Source: Gammaproteobacteria bacterium (GTDB lineage: Bacteria > Pseudomonadota > Gammaproteobacteria > Steroidobacterales > Steroidobacteraceae). Taken from it: 56,233 nt of DNA. The notes under the pieces were generated by a model, which worked only from the letters and a program-made list of their open reading frames with translations, did no database searches and was not told where the DNA came from. The translations under genes and the position numbers were made by a program. The stretch is from positions 1-56,233 of the forward strand of contig DAHXNV010000014.1 in assembly GCA_027365225.1 (NCBI GenBank), in the 5' to 3' direction. This document shows positions 8,847 to 16,524 of the stretch, piece by piece. The number at the start of each line of letters is the position of its first letter. Position 1 is the stretch's first letter.

Positions 8847-9599
8847 TCAAGGCATGTACATCCCGCCGTTGACGTGCAGGGTCTCGCCCGTGATATAGGC
8901 GGCCTGGGACGAGGCCAGAAACAGCACCGCGGCGGCCACATCCTGCGCGCCGCCGAAGCGCGCGGCGGGAATCTGCCGCAGCAGCGCCGCGCGCTGCTCG
9001 TCCCCCAGCGAGCGGGTCATGTCGGTATCGATGAATCCGGGGGCGACGGCATTGACCGTGATGCCGCGCGAAGCGACCTCGCGGGCCAGCGACTTGGTGA
9101 ACCCGATCAGTCCGGCCTTGGCCGCCGCGTAGTTCGTCTGCCCGGGATTGCCCGTCAGCCCCACCACCGAGGTCAGCGTGATGATCCGGCCGCGCCGCGC
9201 CTTCACCATCGCGCGCAGGCAGGCCTTGCTCAGGCGGAACACCGAGGTGAGGTCGGTCGCAATGACCTGATCCCAATCCTCGGACTTCATGCGCAGCAGC
9301 AGCGCATCACGCGTCACCGCGGCGTTGTTCACCAGGATGCTCGGCATCTCCCCGGCAGCCTCGAGAGCGGCCAGGAGCTCCTCGATCGAAGCTGCGGCCG
9401 AGACATCCAGCACCGCGCCGCGGCCCGAGCACCCGCAGGACTGGAGTGCCGCCGAGATCCCCGCGGCGCCCGCGGCCGTGGTTGCGGTGCCGATCACGCG
9501 CGCCCCGGCACGCCCGAGCCCCAGGGCGATCTCACGCCCGATGCCGCGCGAGGCGCCGGTGACCAGCGCACAATCGCCTTCGAATTCAAGCATTGTCAT
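8847..9599 (-). CDS. fabG: 3-oxoacyl-ACP reductase
   Basis: 250 residues of the short-chain dehydrogenase family. The NADPH-binding TGASRGIG lies near residue 15, NNAAV near residue 91, and the Ser...Tyr-x3-Lys active site is in the [19 protein letters not shown] region. The C-terminal [14 protein letters not shown] is typical of FabG. It reduces 3-oxoacyl-ACP in fatty acid elongation. The ATG at 9599 overlaps the fabD end by 14 bp; a second ATG at 9593 is equally possible. Confidence 0.95.
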   Translation of the reverse strand: MTMLEFEGDCALVTGASRGIGREIALGLGRAGARVIGTATTAAGAAGISAALQSCGCSGRGAVLDVSAAASIEELLAALEAAGEMPSILVNNAAVTRDALLLRMKSEDWDQVIATDLTSVFRLSKACLRAMVKARRGRIITLTSVVGLTGNPGQTNYAAAKAGLIGFTKSLAREVASRGITVNAVAPGFIDTDMTRSLGDEQRAALLRQIPAARFGGAQDVAAAVLFLASSQAAYITGETLHVNGGMYMP

Positions 9600-10548
9600 C
9601 CCCGCATGCGACGGCCGCGAGCGCCTGCTCGAGCGAACCGCTGTTCTCGAGTGCCAGGCACTCGAGATGCCCCTCGCGCCCGATGCGGCGGTTGAGCGCC
9701 GTCAGCACCTTGCCCGGACCACATTCGATGAGCGGACTTAAGCCGCGCGCAATCAGCGCCCGCACGGTGTCGCTCCAGCGAACCGGACTGGCCAGCTGGC
9801 GCGTCAGCAGCCCCGGCAACTCGCCGGGATCGCAATGCTCGCGCGCATCCACCGCGCTGATGAAGGCCAGCCGGGGTGCCCGCCAGCGCACCGCGCCGAG
9901 CCGCTCGGCGAGCCGCTCGGCGGCCGGACGCATCAGACTGCTGTGCGCGGGCACGCTGACCGGCAGGACCACCGCGCGCTTGGCCCCGAGCACCCCGGCG
10001 GCCCCGATGGCCCGCTGCACCGCGGTCCGCTCCCCGGCCACCACCACCTGCCCGGGCGCGTTGAAATTCACCGCCTCGAGGACTTGGCCCTCGGCACTGT
10101 CCCGGCACACCTGGACCACCGCGGCATCCTCCAGGCCGAGAATGGCGGCCATCGCGCCGCGGCCTCCCGGCACGGCCGCCTGCATCAGCTGCCCGCGCAT
10201 GCGCACCAGGGCCAATGCCTCGGCAAACTCCAGCGCGTCCGCGGCGACCAGCGCGGTGAATTCCCCGAGACTGTGGCCGCACACAACCTCCGGCTCCGCG
10301 CCGCCGCGCTGGCGCCACAGCCGCCACAGCGCGACGCCGGCGGCGAGCAGGGCCGGCTGAGTGTACTCCGTGGCGTTCAGCTGCTCGGCCGGTCCCGCCG
10401 AGATCAGTCCCCACAGGTCATAGCCCAGCACCCCGGCGGCCTCGGTGAAGGTCTCCCGCAGCGGCGCCGCGTCGCTCGAGCCCGCCCATTCGTCGAGCAT
10501 TCCCACCGACTGCGAGCCCTGTCCGGGAAAAACGAAGCCAAAACCCAT
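9586..10548 (-). CDS. fabD: Malonyl-CoA:ACP transacylase
   Basis: 320 residues from the ATG at 10548 (FVFPGQGSQSVGM follows at once, the family start); the TTG at 10569 is less likely. The nucleophile Ser93 is in GHSLGEF, with an Arg in VRMRGQLMQ and a His in VPAHSSLM. It loads malonate onto ACP. It is the first gene of the minus-strand operon: fabH, plsX and rpmF, which precede fabD in many Proteobacteria, are absent and the divergent gsp cluster lies there instead. Confidence 0.96.
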   Translation of the reverse strand: MGFGFVFPGQGSQSVGMLDEWAGSSDAAPLRETFTEAAGVLGYDLWGLISAGPAEQLNATEYTQPALLAAGVALWRLWRQRGGAEPEVVCGHSLGEFTALVAADALEFAEALALVRMRGQLMQAAVPGGRGAMAAILGLEDAAVVQVCRDSAEGQVLEAVNFNAPGQVVVAGERTAVQRAIGAAGVLGAKRAVVLPVSVPAHSSLMRPAAERLAERLGAVRWRAPRLAFISAVDAREHCDPGELPGLLTRQLASPVRWSDTVRALIARGLSPLIECGPGKVLTALNRRIGREGHLECLALENSGSLEQALAAVACGDDNA

Positions 10549-10581
10549 GCGCACAACTCGAGTGGCCAAAAACGGCCGCGC

Positions 10582-10587
10582 AGTATA
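10582..10587 (-). promoter_or_regulatory. Candidate -10 element of the fabD operon promoter
   Basis: TATACT on the minus strand lies 33 bp before the fabD ATG in the 192-bp gap between fabD and gspG. The -35 position is GC-rich with no good match, so this is a weak call resting on the -10 box and on the divergent gene layout. Confidence 0.35.
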
Positions 10588-10684
10588 GCGTGCCCGCCCC
10601 GGGGCCGCCCGCGCCGGAACCCCGCCCCGGCGCCGCGGTCGAACCGCTTAATTGCGCACTCGTGCCGGCCGCGCGGCGCGCATT

Positions 10685-10693
10685 TGTTATTAT
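10685..10693 (+). promoter_or_regulatory. Candidate extended -10 promoter for the gsp operon
   Basis: TGTTATTAT is an extended -10 (TGn plus TATTAT, 5 of 6) about 47 bp before the gspG ATG, in an otherwise very GC-rich gap. No -35 box is evident, as is common with extended -10 promoters. Confidence 0.4.
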
Positions 10694-10740
10694 CCTCTGA
10701 TCGCGCCCCCGGGCGCACTCGGGCGAGTCTTGGAACCCGG

Positions 10741-11214
10741 ATGAGAGATCAAATCGATCGATTGCGCGCAGGCCGCTACGCCGGCCGCCAGGCGCGCGGC
10801 TTCACCCTGATCGAGATCATGGTCGTGGTGGTCATCATCGGACTGCTCGCCGCGGTGATCGTGCCCGAGGTCGTCAACAAGGTGAGCGAGGCGCGCGTGG
10901 CCAAGGCCAAGGAGGACATCCAGAGCCTCGAGACGGCCCTAACCGAGTACCGGCTCGACAACTCGACCTATCCGACCACCCAACAGGGCCTCGAGGCGCT
11001 GGTCAAGAAACCGAGCGGCTCGTCGCTGTCCAATTGGCACGGCCCGTACATCGAGCGCTTGAGCCTCGATCCCTGGGGCCATCCGTACCACTATGTCTAC
11101 CCCGGCACGCACGGACTGCCCTATGACCTCTACAGCCTCGGTCCGACCAATCGGCCGGGCGGCACGGGTAACGATGCCGAAATCGCCAATTGGAATCTCA
11201 CCAACACCAACTGA
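10741..11214 (+). CDS. gspG: Type II secretion major pseudopilin GspG
   Basis: 157 residues. A 20-residue leader ends in Gly20, then FTLIEIMVVVVIIGLLAAVIVP, the class III signal cleaved and methylated by prepilin peptidase; Glu at +5 is present. The C-terminal part carries the GspG hallmark TTQQGLEAL and DPWGHPYHYVYPG. It polymerises into the periplasmic pseudopilus that pushes substrates through GspD. It is first of eight co-transcribed gsp genes. Confidence 0.96.
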   Translation: MRDQIDRLRAGRYAGRQARGFTLIEIMVVVVIIGLLAAVIVPEVVNKVSEARVAKAKEDIQSLETALTEYRLDNSTYPTTQQGLEALVKKPSGSSLSNWHGPYIERLSLDPWGHPYHYVYPGTHGLPYDLYSLGPTNRPGGTGNDAEIANWNLTNTN

Positions 11215-11773
11215 CGACGCGCCGGGGACCGCCGGGACGCGGCGCGGCGCGGCCGCCCGTGGCTTCACGCTCATGGAAATACTGGTGGTGCTGGCGATCA
11301 TCACCATCGTCACCGCCGGAGTGCTGCTGTCGCTGAACCTCGGCGGGGGCGACTCGGCGCTGAAGACAGCCGGGCGGCGACTGGCATCGCTGATGCGCTA
11401 CACGCGCAGTCAGGCGGAGCTGCAAACCCGCAATTACGGCATTCTCTTCGGCCCGCGGGGCTATCGGTTCCTGGTGTTCTCCGCGCAACGCAACCAGTGG
11501 CGCGCCGTCAGCGGCGATCCGGTTCTGCGCAAGCGCCGCCTGCCGCCGGGCGTGTCGGTGCAAGTCGCGCTCGAGGGCCGGCGGATCGTGCTGCGCGATC
11601 CGCACCGCCGGGACGGCGCCGCACTCACGCCCCAGGTGATGATCTACTCGAGCGGCGATCTGTCCTCCTTCAGCGTGACGCTCGAGCACACCGGAACGCA
11701 TCATGGCCTGGTCATCAAGCCCGACGCCGACGGCCGCATCGTCGAGCGGCCCCTCGGCGCGGCGGCACATTGA
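11174..11773 (+). CDS. gspH: Type II secretion minor pseudopilin GspH
   Basis: 199 residues if it starts at the ATG at 11174, inside the end of gspG (41-bp overlap); no start codon lies nearer. The prepilin motif is ARG|FTLMEILVVLAIITIVTAG with cleavage after Gly30, an unusually long leader, so a rare start codon closer in is possible. The beta-rich C-terminal half is typical of GspH/FimT proteins. It is a minor component of the pseudopilus tip. Confidence 0.88.
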   Translation: MPKSPIGISPTPTDDAPGTAGTRRGAAARGFTLMEILVVLAIITIVTAGVLLSLNLGGGDSALKTAGRRLASLMRYTRSQAELQTRNYGILFGPRGYRFLVFSAQRNQWRAVSGDPVLRKRRLPPGVSVQVALEGRRIVLRDPHRRDGAALTPQVMIYSSGDLSSFSVTLEHTGTHHGLVIKPDADGRIVERPLGAAAH

Positions 11774-12306
11774 TGCGCGCGCGCGGCTTCACGTTGATCG
11801 AGGTGCTGGTGGCGCTGGCGATCGTGACGATCGGCATGGCGGCGGTGCTCGAGGCGCTCACCTCCTCGGCGAACGTGACACTGTTTCTGCGCCGCAAGAC
11901 CTTCGCCGAATGGGTTGCGCTCAATCATCTCGAGCGCGTACGGCTCTCGGGCCAGTACCCGCGCAACGGCACCAGCACCGGCAAGGTCAAGTTTGCCAAG
12001 CGCACGTGGCGGTGGCGCCAGAAGGTGACCGACACGCCGGTGCCGGGCGTGCAGCGCATCGAAGTCATGGCGCGTCCGAAGAGCCAGTCGCGGGGCTGGA
12101 CTGCCAGTGTCACCGGATATCTCGGCCGCGCCATCGCCGCGCCGAATCCACTGGCGCCGCAATGGATCCAAGGCACGATTGCCCCGATGGCGCCCGGGGT
12201 CCCCACCGCCCCCGGGGTCCCCGGCACAGCGGGCGCTCCCGGCGCAGCGGGCGCTCCCGGCGCCCCGGCCCAGCCCCCGCCGGGGGCAACCCAGTCACTG
12301 CCATGA
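11773..12306 (+). CDS. gspI: Type II secretion minor pseudopilin GspI with collagen-like tail
   Basis: 177 residues; the ATG overlaps the gspH stop (TGATG). A five-residue leader MRARG is followed by FTLIEVLVALAIVTIGMAA. The body (about 30-125) fits GspI. The tail from about residue 135 is Gly/Pro/Ala-rich with G-x-y triplets (PGVPGTAGAPGAAGAPGAP) and ends in QPPPGATQSLP. That extension is not usual in GspI and is encoded by near-identical short DNA repeats. With GspJ and GspK it should form the pseudopilus tip. Confidence 0.9.
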   Translation: MRARGFTLIEVLVALAIVTIGMAAVLEALTSSANVTLFLRRKTFAEWVALNHLERVRLSGQYPRNGTSTGKVKFAKRTWRWRQKVTDTPVPGVQRIEVMARPKSQSRGWTASVTGYLGRAIAAPNPLAPQWIQGTIAPMAPGVPTAPGVPGTAGAPGAAGAPGAPAQPPPGATQSLP

Positions 12307-12941
12307 GGCGCGCCCCGACGCCGCGCCCCGTGCGCGGATTCACGCTGATCGAGATGCTGGTGGCGATCTTCATCGCCGCCATCATGTTTGCCATCGGTTA
12401 CGGTGTCATCATGCAGTCGCTGCGCGCACGCAAGGCAATCCGCGCCGATCAGCACCAACTGCTCGCACTGCAGAACGCTCTGCGCGTCATGGAGCAGGAT
12501 TTCGTCCAGCTCGCGCCGCGCCCGATCCGCTCCCCCAACGGCCAGGGGTGGCAGCCGGCCCTGGAGGCGAGCCCGAGCACCCAGCCGATGGTGATGTTGA
12601 CACGCGACGGCTGGAGCAACCCCCTCGGCCTGCAGCGCCCCGAACTCGAGCGGGTCGCCTACGAGTTCAAGAAGGGCACGCTGATCCGACTGCACTGGAA
12701 CGTGCTCGATCCAACCCTCTCGGACAAACCGATCAAGCGTAATCTGCTCGAGCATCTCACCGGTGTGCAGCTGCGCTACCTGAACCTCGATCGCCAATGG
12801 CTGACGGCGTGGCCACCGCCGACACCGGGGGCGCAAGCCACCCTCGACGCGTACTACCGCATGCGCCCCCTGGCTGTCGAGGTGACTCTCGATACCCGGC
12901 GCTGGGGCAAGATCGTGCGGATCTTCGGGGTGCCGGGATGA
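12303..12941 (+). CDS. gspJ: Type II secretion minor pseudopilin GspJ
   Basis: 212 residues, with the ATG overlapping the gspI stop (ATGA). The leader ends at Gly12, then FTLIEMLVAIFIAAIMFAIGYG. Family features are VMEQDFVQLAPRPIR and ERVAYEF, plus a C-terminal YYRMRPLAVEVTLDTRRWG. It is part of the I-J-K tip complex that starts pseudopilus assembly in the inner membrane. Confidence 0.93.
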   Translation: MRRAPTPRPVRGFTLIEMLVAIFIAAIMFAIGYGVIMQSLRARKAIRADQHQLLALQNALRVMEQDFVQLAPRPIRSPNGQGWQPALEASPSTQPMVMLTRDGWSNPLGLQRPELERVAYEFKKGTLIRLHWNVLDPTLSDKPIKRNLLEHLTGVQLRYLNLDRQWLTAWPPPTPGAQATLDAYYRMRPLAVEVTLDTRRWGKIVRIFGVPG

Positions 12942-13954
12942 GCCGCGCCGGCAAGCCCTGCGGGGCACCGCCCGCTCGCCAGCGTGGCATCGCGCTGCTG
13001 GTGGCGATCCTGCTGGTCGCGCTCGCCACGGTCATCGCCGCGGCCCTGGCTTACGACAATGCGATGACCGCGCGGCAGACCATCGCCACTTTGGACTACA
13101 ACCAGGCGCTGCTGGTGACCGAGGGCACCGAGGCATTCGCCGCCTACGGGCTGCAGCAGACGTACCGCGCGCAACCCGACCTCACCGACACCGCGCAGCC
13201 CTGGGCCGAGCCGATCGGTCCGCTCACCGTTTCGCCCGGAGTGACGCTGCTGGCGCACCTGACGGATCTGCAGGGCCGCTTCAATCTCAACAACCTGGTC
13301 GCGAGCAACGGTATCACGATCAACGCCCAACAGCTGGTCGCCTTTCGCCGCCTGCTGACGCTGGTCGGACTTTCCCCGCGCTGGGCGGACGATTGGGTCA
13401 ACTGGATCGACAAGAGCCCGACACCGGCGATCCCGGGCGCCCCCGCCGACAGTGCCTACGAGGAGATGGACCCGCCGTATCAAACGCCGAACCTCCCGGT
13501 GACCAGCTCGAGCGAGCTGCTGGCGCTGCCCGGCTTCGGGCGCGCGCGCTTCGAGCGCATCGCCCCGTACGTCACGGCGCTGCCGGTCGGCACGCCTCTG
13601 AACGTCTGCACGGCGTCGCCCTACGTGCTCGATGCCTACCTCGGGCACACTCAATTCAGCGCCAATGTCCGTCAGTTCGAGCAGGACCGGGCCGCCGCCG
13701 GCGGCTGCTTTCCGACCGTCAGCGAGTTCGAGACCGCCTACTCCAACATGATGCCCTCGACGTCCAACCCCGCCGGCGGCGCGGCTGGAGCGCCGCAGAC
13801 GGACTTCCAGCAGCTGTTCAGCCAGAGTTCCCAGTGGTTTCGCCTCACCAGCCGCATCAGCTCCGGTCCCGCGCGATTCATCCTCTACACGGTGCTGTAC
13901 CGCGATATGAACGGCATGGTGACACCCATTCTGCGCAGCGACACGCCCAACTGA
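12938..13954 (+). CDS. gspK: Type II secretion minor pseudopilin GspK
   Basis: 338 residues; the ATG overlaps the gspJ stop. The leader ends at Gly17, then IALLVAILLVALATVIAAALAY, lacking Glu at +5 as is normal for GspK. The large globular domain has LTDLQGRFNLNNLV, DWVNWID and SSELLALPGFG, characteristic of GspK. It caps the pseudopilus. The internal Ala/Gly-rich stretch near SNPAGGAAGAPQTDF may be a loop. Confidence 0.94.
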   Translation: MSRAGKPCGAPPARQRGIALLVAILLVALATVIAAALAYDNAMTARQTIATLDYNQALLVTEGTEAFAAYGLQQTYRAQPDLTDTAQPWAEPIGPLTVSPGVTLLAHLTDLQGRFNLNNLVASNGITINAQQLVAFRRLLTLVGLSPRWADDWVNWIDKSPTPAIPGAPADSAYEEMDPPYQTPNLPVTSSSELLALPGFGRARFERIAPYVTALPVGTPLNVCTASPYVLDAYLGHTQFSANVRQFEQDRAAAGGCFPTVSEFETAYSNMMPSTSNPAGGAAGAPQTDFQQLFSQSSQWFRLTSRISSGPARFILYTVLYRDMNGMVTPILRSDTPN

Positions 13955-13973
13955 CTTAGGCTAGGATTGCCGC

Positions 13974-15179
13974 ATGCCAGACCCGCTCCTGCTCAGGCTT
14001 CCCCACGGCGCCCAGCGGCAGGCCTGCTGGCTGCTGCCGGGCGAGGGTGCCGCGCACAGCGGACCGCTCAGCGGCGCAGCGGCGCACGCGGCCGGCCGCT
14101 CCGTGGTGGTCCTCGTGCCCGGCTCGGACGTGCTGTTGACGAGCGCCGATCTGCCCCCGACCCGCGCGGGCGCCAAGCTCCAACAGCTGGTGCCCTTCGC
14201 CCTGGAAGAGCAGCTCGCCGAAGACATCGATACGCTGCATTTCGCGATCGGCAAACGGCTGGCGAACGGGCGCCTGCCGGTTGCCGTGGTCGCGCGCAAG
14301 CGCATGAGCGAGTGGCTCGAGGCGCTGCGGGCCGCCGGCATCGAGCCGGCCGCCCTCTACGCCGACAGCGAGCTACTGCCGTGCAATCCGGCCCAGGCGG
14401 TCGCCCTGCTCGAGGACGATACGGTGACCGTGCGCACACCCTCCGGAGGCTACGTGGGGCTCTCGGCAGAGGCGCTCGGCGAGGCGCTGGAGCTGGCGCT
14501 GGCGGACCCGGCGGCCCGCGGACTGCTGGTGTACACGGGCGAGACCGAGTGGCAGCGCGCGCGAGCGCAGGTGGATGCGCTGCGTGAGCGCTTCGAGAGC
14601 GTCCAGGTCCAGCAGATCGCCGGCGACGCACTGCCGCTGTTTGCGCGCGCGCTGCCCGAAGCGCAGGCCATCAATCTGCTTCAGGGCAGCTATGCCCCGA
14701 AGCGCTCGAGGACCTCGGGCTCGTGGCGGTGGGCGGCGATGCTGCTCGGAGTACTGGTCGGGCTGCACCTGATCGGCCAGGTCGCCGAACTCGTGGTACT
14801 GCACCGGCGCGAGCGGGCGCTCGAAGGCGCCATCACCCGCGTGTTCCACCGCGCCATGCCCGGGGAGGGCGATCCGTACGAAGCACGCCGGCGCATGCAG
14901 GCGCGGCTGGCCGAGCTGCGCGCCCGCCGCAGCGGCGGCGGCTTCTTCACGGCGCTCGGGGCGCTCGCCGAGGCCCGTGCCCACGTGCCACAAACCCGAT
15001 TCGAGACGCTCAGCTTCAACCGCGGCGCCCTCGATCTGCGACTCACCGCCCCATCGATCGAGGCCCTGAACGATCTTGTCCAGGCGCTCGGCCAGCAGGG
15101 CTGGAAGGCACGCCTGACGCGCGCAAACCCGGCGCACGGCGGGTTTCGCGGCAGCCTGCACATCTCCCGCGGGAGCTGA
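13974..15179 (+). CDS. gspL: Type II secretion inner-membrane protein GspL
   Basis: 401 residues. The N-terminal cytoplasmic actin-like domain (about 1-240, including LVPFALEEQLAEDIDTLHFA) binds the GspE ATPase. A transmembrane segment lies at about 247-267 (WAAMLLGVLVGLHLIGQVAEL), then a periplasmic ferredoxin-like domain that pairs with GspM. It begins 19 bp after gspK. gspE, its cytoplasmic partner, is not in the window. Confidence 0.92.
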   Translation: MPDPLLLRLPHGAQRQACWLLPGEGAAHSGPLSGAAAHAAGRSVVVLVPGSDVLLTSADLPPTRAGAKLQQLVPFALEEQLAEDIDTLHFAIGKRLANGRLPVAVVARKRMSEWLEALRAAGIEPAALYADSELLPCNPAQAVALLEDDTVTVRTPSGGYVGLSAEALGEALELALADPAARGLLVYTGETEWQRARAQVDALRERFESVQVQQIAGDALPLFARALPEAQAINLLQGSYAPKRSRTSGSWRWAAMLLGVLVGLHLIGQVAELVVLHRRERALEGAITRVFHRAMPGEGDPYEARRRMQARLAELRARRSGGGFFTALGALAEARAHVPQTRFETLSFNRGALDLRLTAPSIEALNDLVQALGQQGWKARLTRANPAHGGFRGSLHISRGS

Positions 15180-15182
15180 CCG

Positions 15183-15659
15183 GTGCGCGCGCTGTCTTTG
15201 CCGTCCCTGCGCTCGCTCTCGCCTCGCGAGCGACGCACCGTCGGTATCGGCGGTGTGCTCGCCGCCCTGTTGTTCGTGATGGCCGTCGTCCTGCCCTTGG
15301 AACGGCACGTCACGCAATTGCGCCGGGCGGTCGAGCGCAAGCAGGCCAACCTCGCCTGGATGCGCCGGGTTGCCCCGGAGCTTGCCGCGGCCGGCACGCC
15401 GCCCGCGGCAGCGCGTGAGCCGCTGATCGTGCTGATCGACCAGTCGGCCCGCCAAGCCGGTCTCGGCGGGGCGCTCGTGGCCAGCGCCCCGAGCGGCACC
15501 GGCCTGAGCGTGCAACTGCACGACGCCCCCTTCGACCCGCTGGTCATCTGGCTGGCGCGCCTGCGCCAACAGGACGGGGTACAGGTCACGGGCGCGCAGC
15601 TGCGGGCCGCCGGCGGACCCGGTCGGGTCGACGCCTCACTCAAGCTCAAACAGTCCTGA
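15183..15659 (+). CDS. gspM: Type II secretion inner-membrane protein GspM
   Basis: 158 residues, GTG start 3 bp after gspL. A short N-terminal cytoplasmic stretch with LSPRERRTV is followed by one membrane helix at about 20-39 (GIGGVLAALLFVMAVVLPLE) and a periplasmic domain. It forms the inner-membrane platform with GspL and GspC. The size and the LSPRER motif are typical of the family. Confidence 0.9.
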   Translation: MRALSLPSLRSLSPRERRTVGIGGVLAALLFVMAVVLPLERHVTQLRRAVERKQANLAWMRRVAPELAAAGTPPAAAREPLIVLIDQSARQAGLGGALVASAPSGTGLSVQLHDAPFDPLVIWLARLRQQDGVQVTGAQLRAAGGPGRVDASLKLKQS

Positions 15660-15661
15660 AC

Positions 15662-16396
15662 TTGAAACGCGTCTTGCCCATCCTGCTCGCCGCGCTCGTA
15701 TTCATGACGGTGCTCATCGCGCGTCTGCCGGCGGCCTGGGTGCTGCCGGCACTGCGTGGCCGGCTGATATGCGCCAGTGCCGCCGGCACGGTGTGGAACG
15801 GGGACTGCACGGGCGTGAGCATCGGGGGGCTCTCCCTGGATCAGCTCACCTGGCACGTGCAAGCGCCGGCACTGCTGCGGGGCCGGCTCGTCGCTCGGCT
15901 GAGCGCGGTGCGGCGCGGCGCCTCGGCGAGCGGCGAGGTAAGCCTCCCGTGGCACGGTCCGATCGCGGCCCGTGATGTCTTCGCCCGCGTGCCGATCGAT
16001 CCGGAGATCCTGCCGGCGGTGCCCGCCTATATCGCCGGCACGATCGAGGCGCACCTGGAGCGCGTCGTCATCGCACGCGATGGCGCGCTCGAGTATCTGC
16101 GCGGGCGCGTCACCCTGCTGCACCTGGTCGACAGCAGCGGTCAGGTCACGCCCCTTGGCAGCTTCACCGCGACGTTTCCCGGCAACCGCGGCGAGCCGAT
16201 CGGCCACTTGCACGACCTGGGCGGACCGCTCGCACTACGGGGCACGCTGCGCCTGACCGCCGCGCCCGGCTATGCGCTGCGCGCCGAAGTGGCTCCCCGC
16301 GCGAGCGCTTCACCCTCGCTGGTGCAGGCGCTGCAGTATCTCGGCGCGCAGGATGCCGCGGGGCGTCGGCCCTTCGACCTGGAGGGCACTTATTAA
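15662..16396 (+). CDS. gspN: Type II secretion protein GspN
   Basis: 244 residues from a TTG 2 bp after gspM. An N-terminal membrane anchor or signal (LPILLAALVFMTVLIARLPAAW) is followed by AGTVWNGDCTGVSIGGLSLDQLTWHV, the GspN domain signature. GspN is an accessory component present in only some systems. It is the last gene of the gsp run and is convergent with the addA-like gene. Confidence 0.88.
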   Translation: MKRVLPILLAALVFMTVLIARLPAAWVLPALRGRLICASAAGTVWNGDCTGVSIGGLSLDQLTWHVQAPALLRGRLVARLSAVRRGASASGEVSLPWHGPIAARDVFARVPIDPEILPAVPAYIAGTIEAHLERVVIARDGALEYLRGRVTLLHLVDSSGQVTPLGSFTATFPGNRGEPIGHLHDLGGPLALRGTLRLTAAPGYALRAEVAPRASASPSLVQALQYLGAQDAAGRRPFDLEGTY

Positions 16397-16418
16397 GAGC
16401 GCTGGATTGGGGCTCCTA

Positions 16419-16441
16419 CCCCGCCCCCTGCGGCGGCGGGG
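16419..16441. terminator. GC-rich hairpin between gspN and the addA-like gene
   Basis: CCCCGCC (16419-16425) and GGCGGGG (16435-16441) can pair around a 9-nt loop in the 128-bp convergent gap. There is no T-run on either side, so it is at best a weak or Rho-assisted terminator. Confidence 0.3.
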
Positions 16442-16524
16442 CACTTCCCTGTGCCTCTCAGACGTTCGTGATGCTTCATGGCTCGGGGTGGACGCGAGTC
16501 CATGGGGAACTGTTGGAAACGCGC

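Noticed and set aside
16419-16441. A firm Rho-independent terminator between gspN and the addA-like gene
   Set aside because: The stem is good but no T-run follows on either strand; listed only as a low-confidence hairpin.
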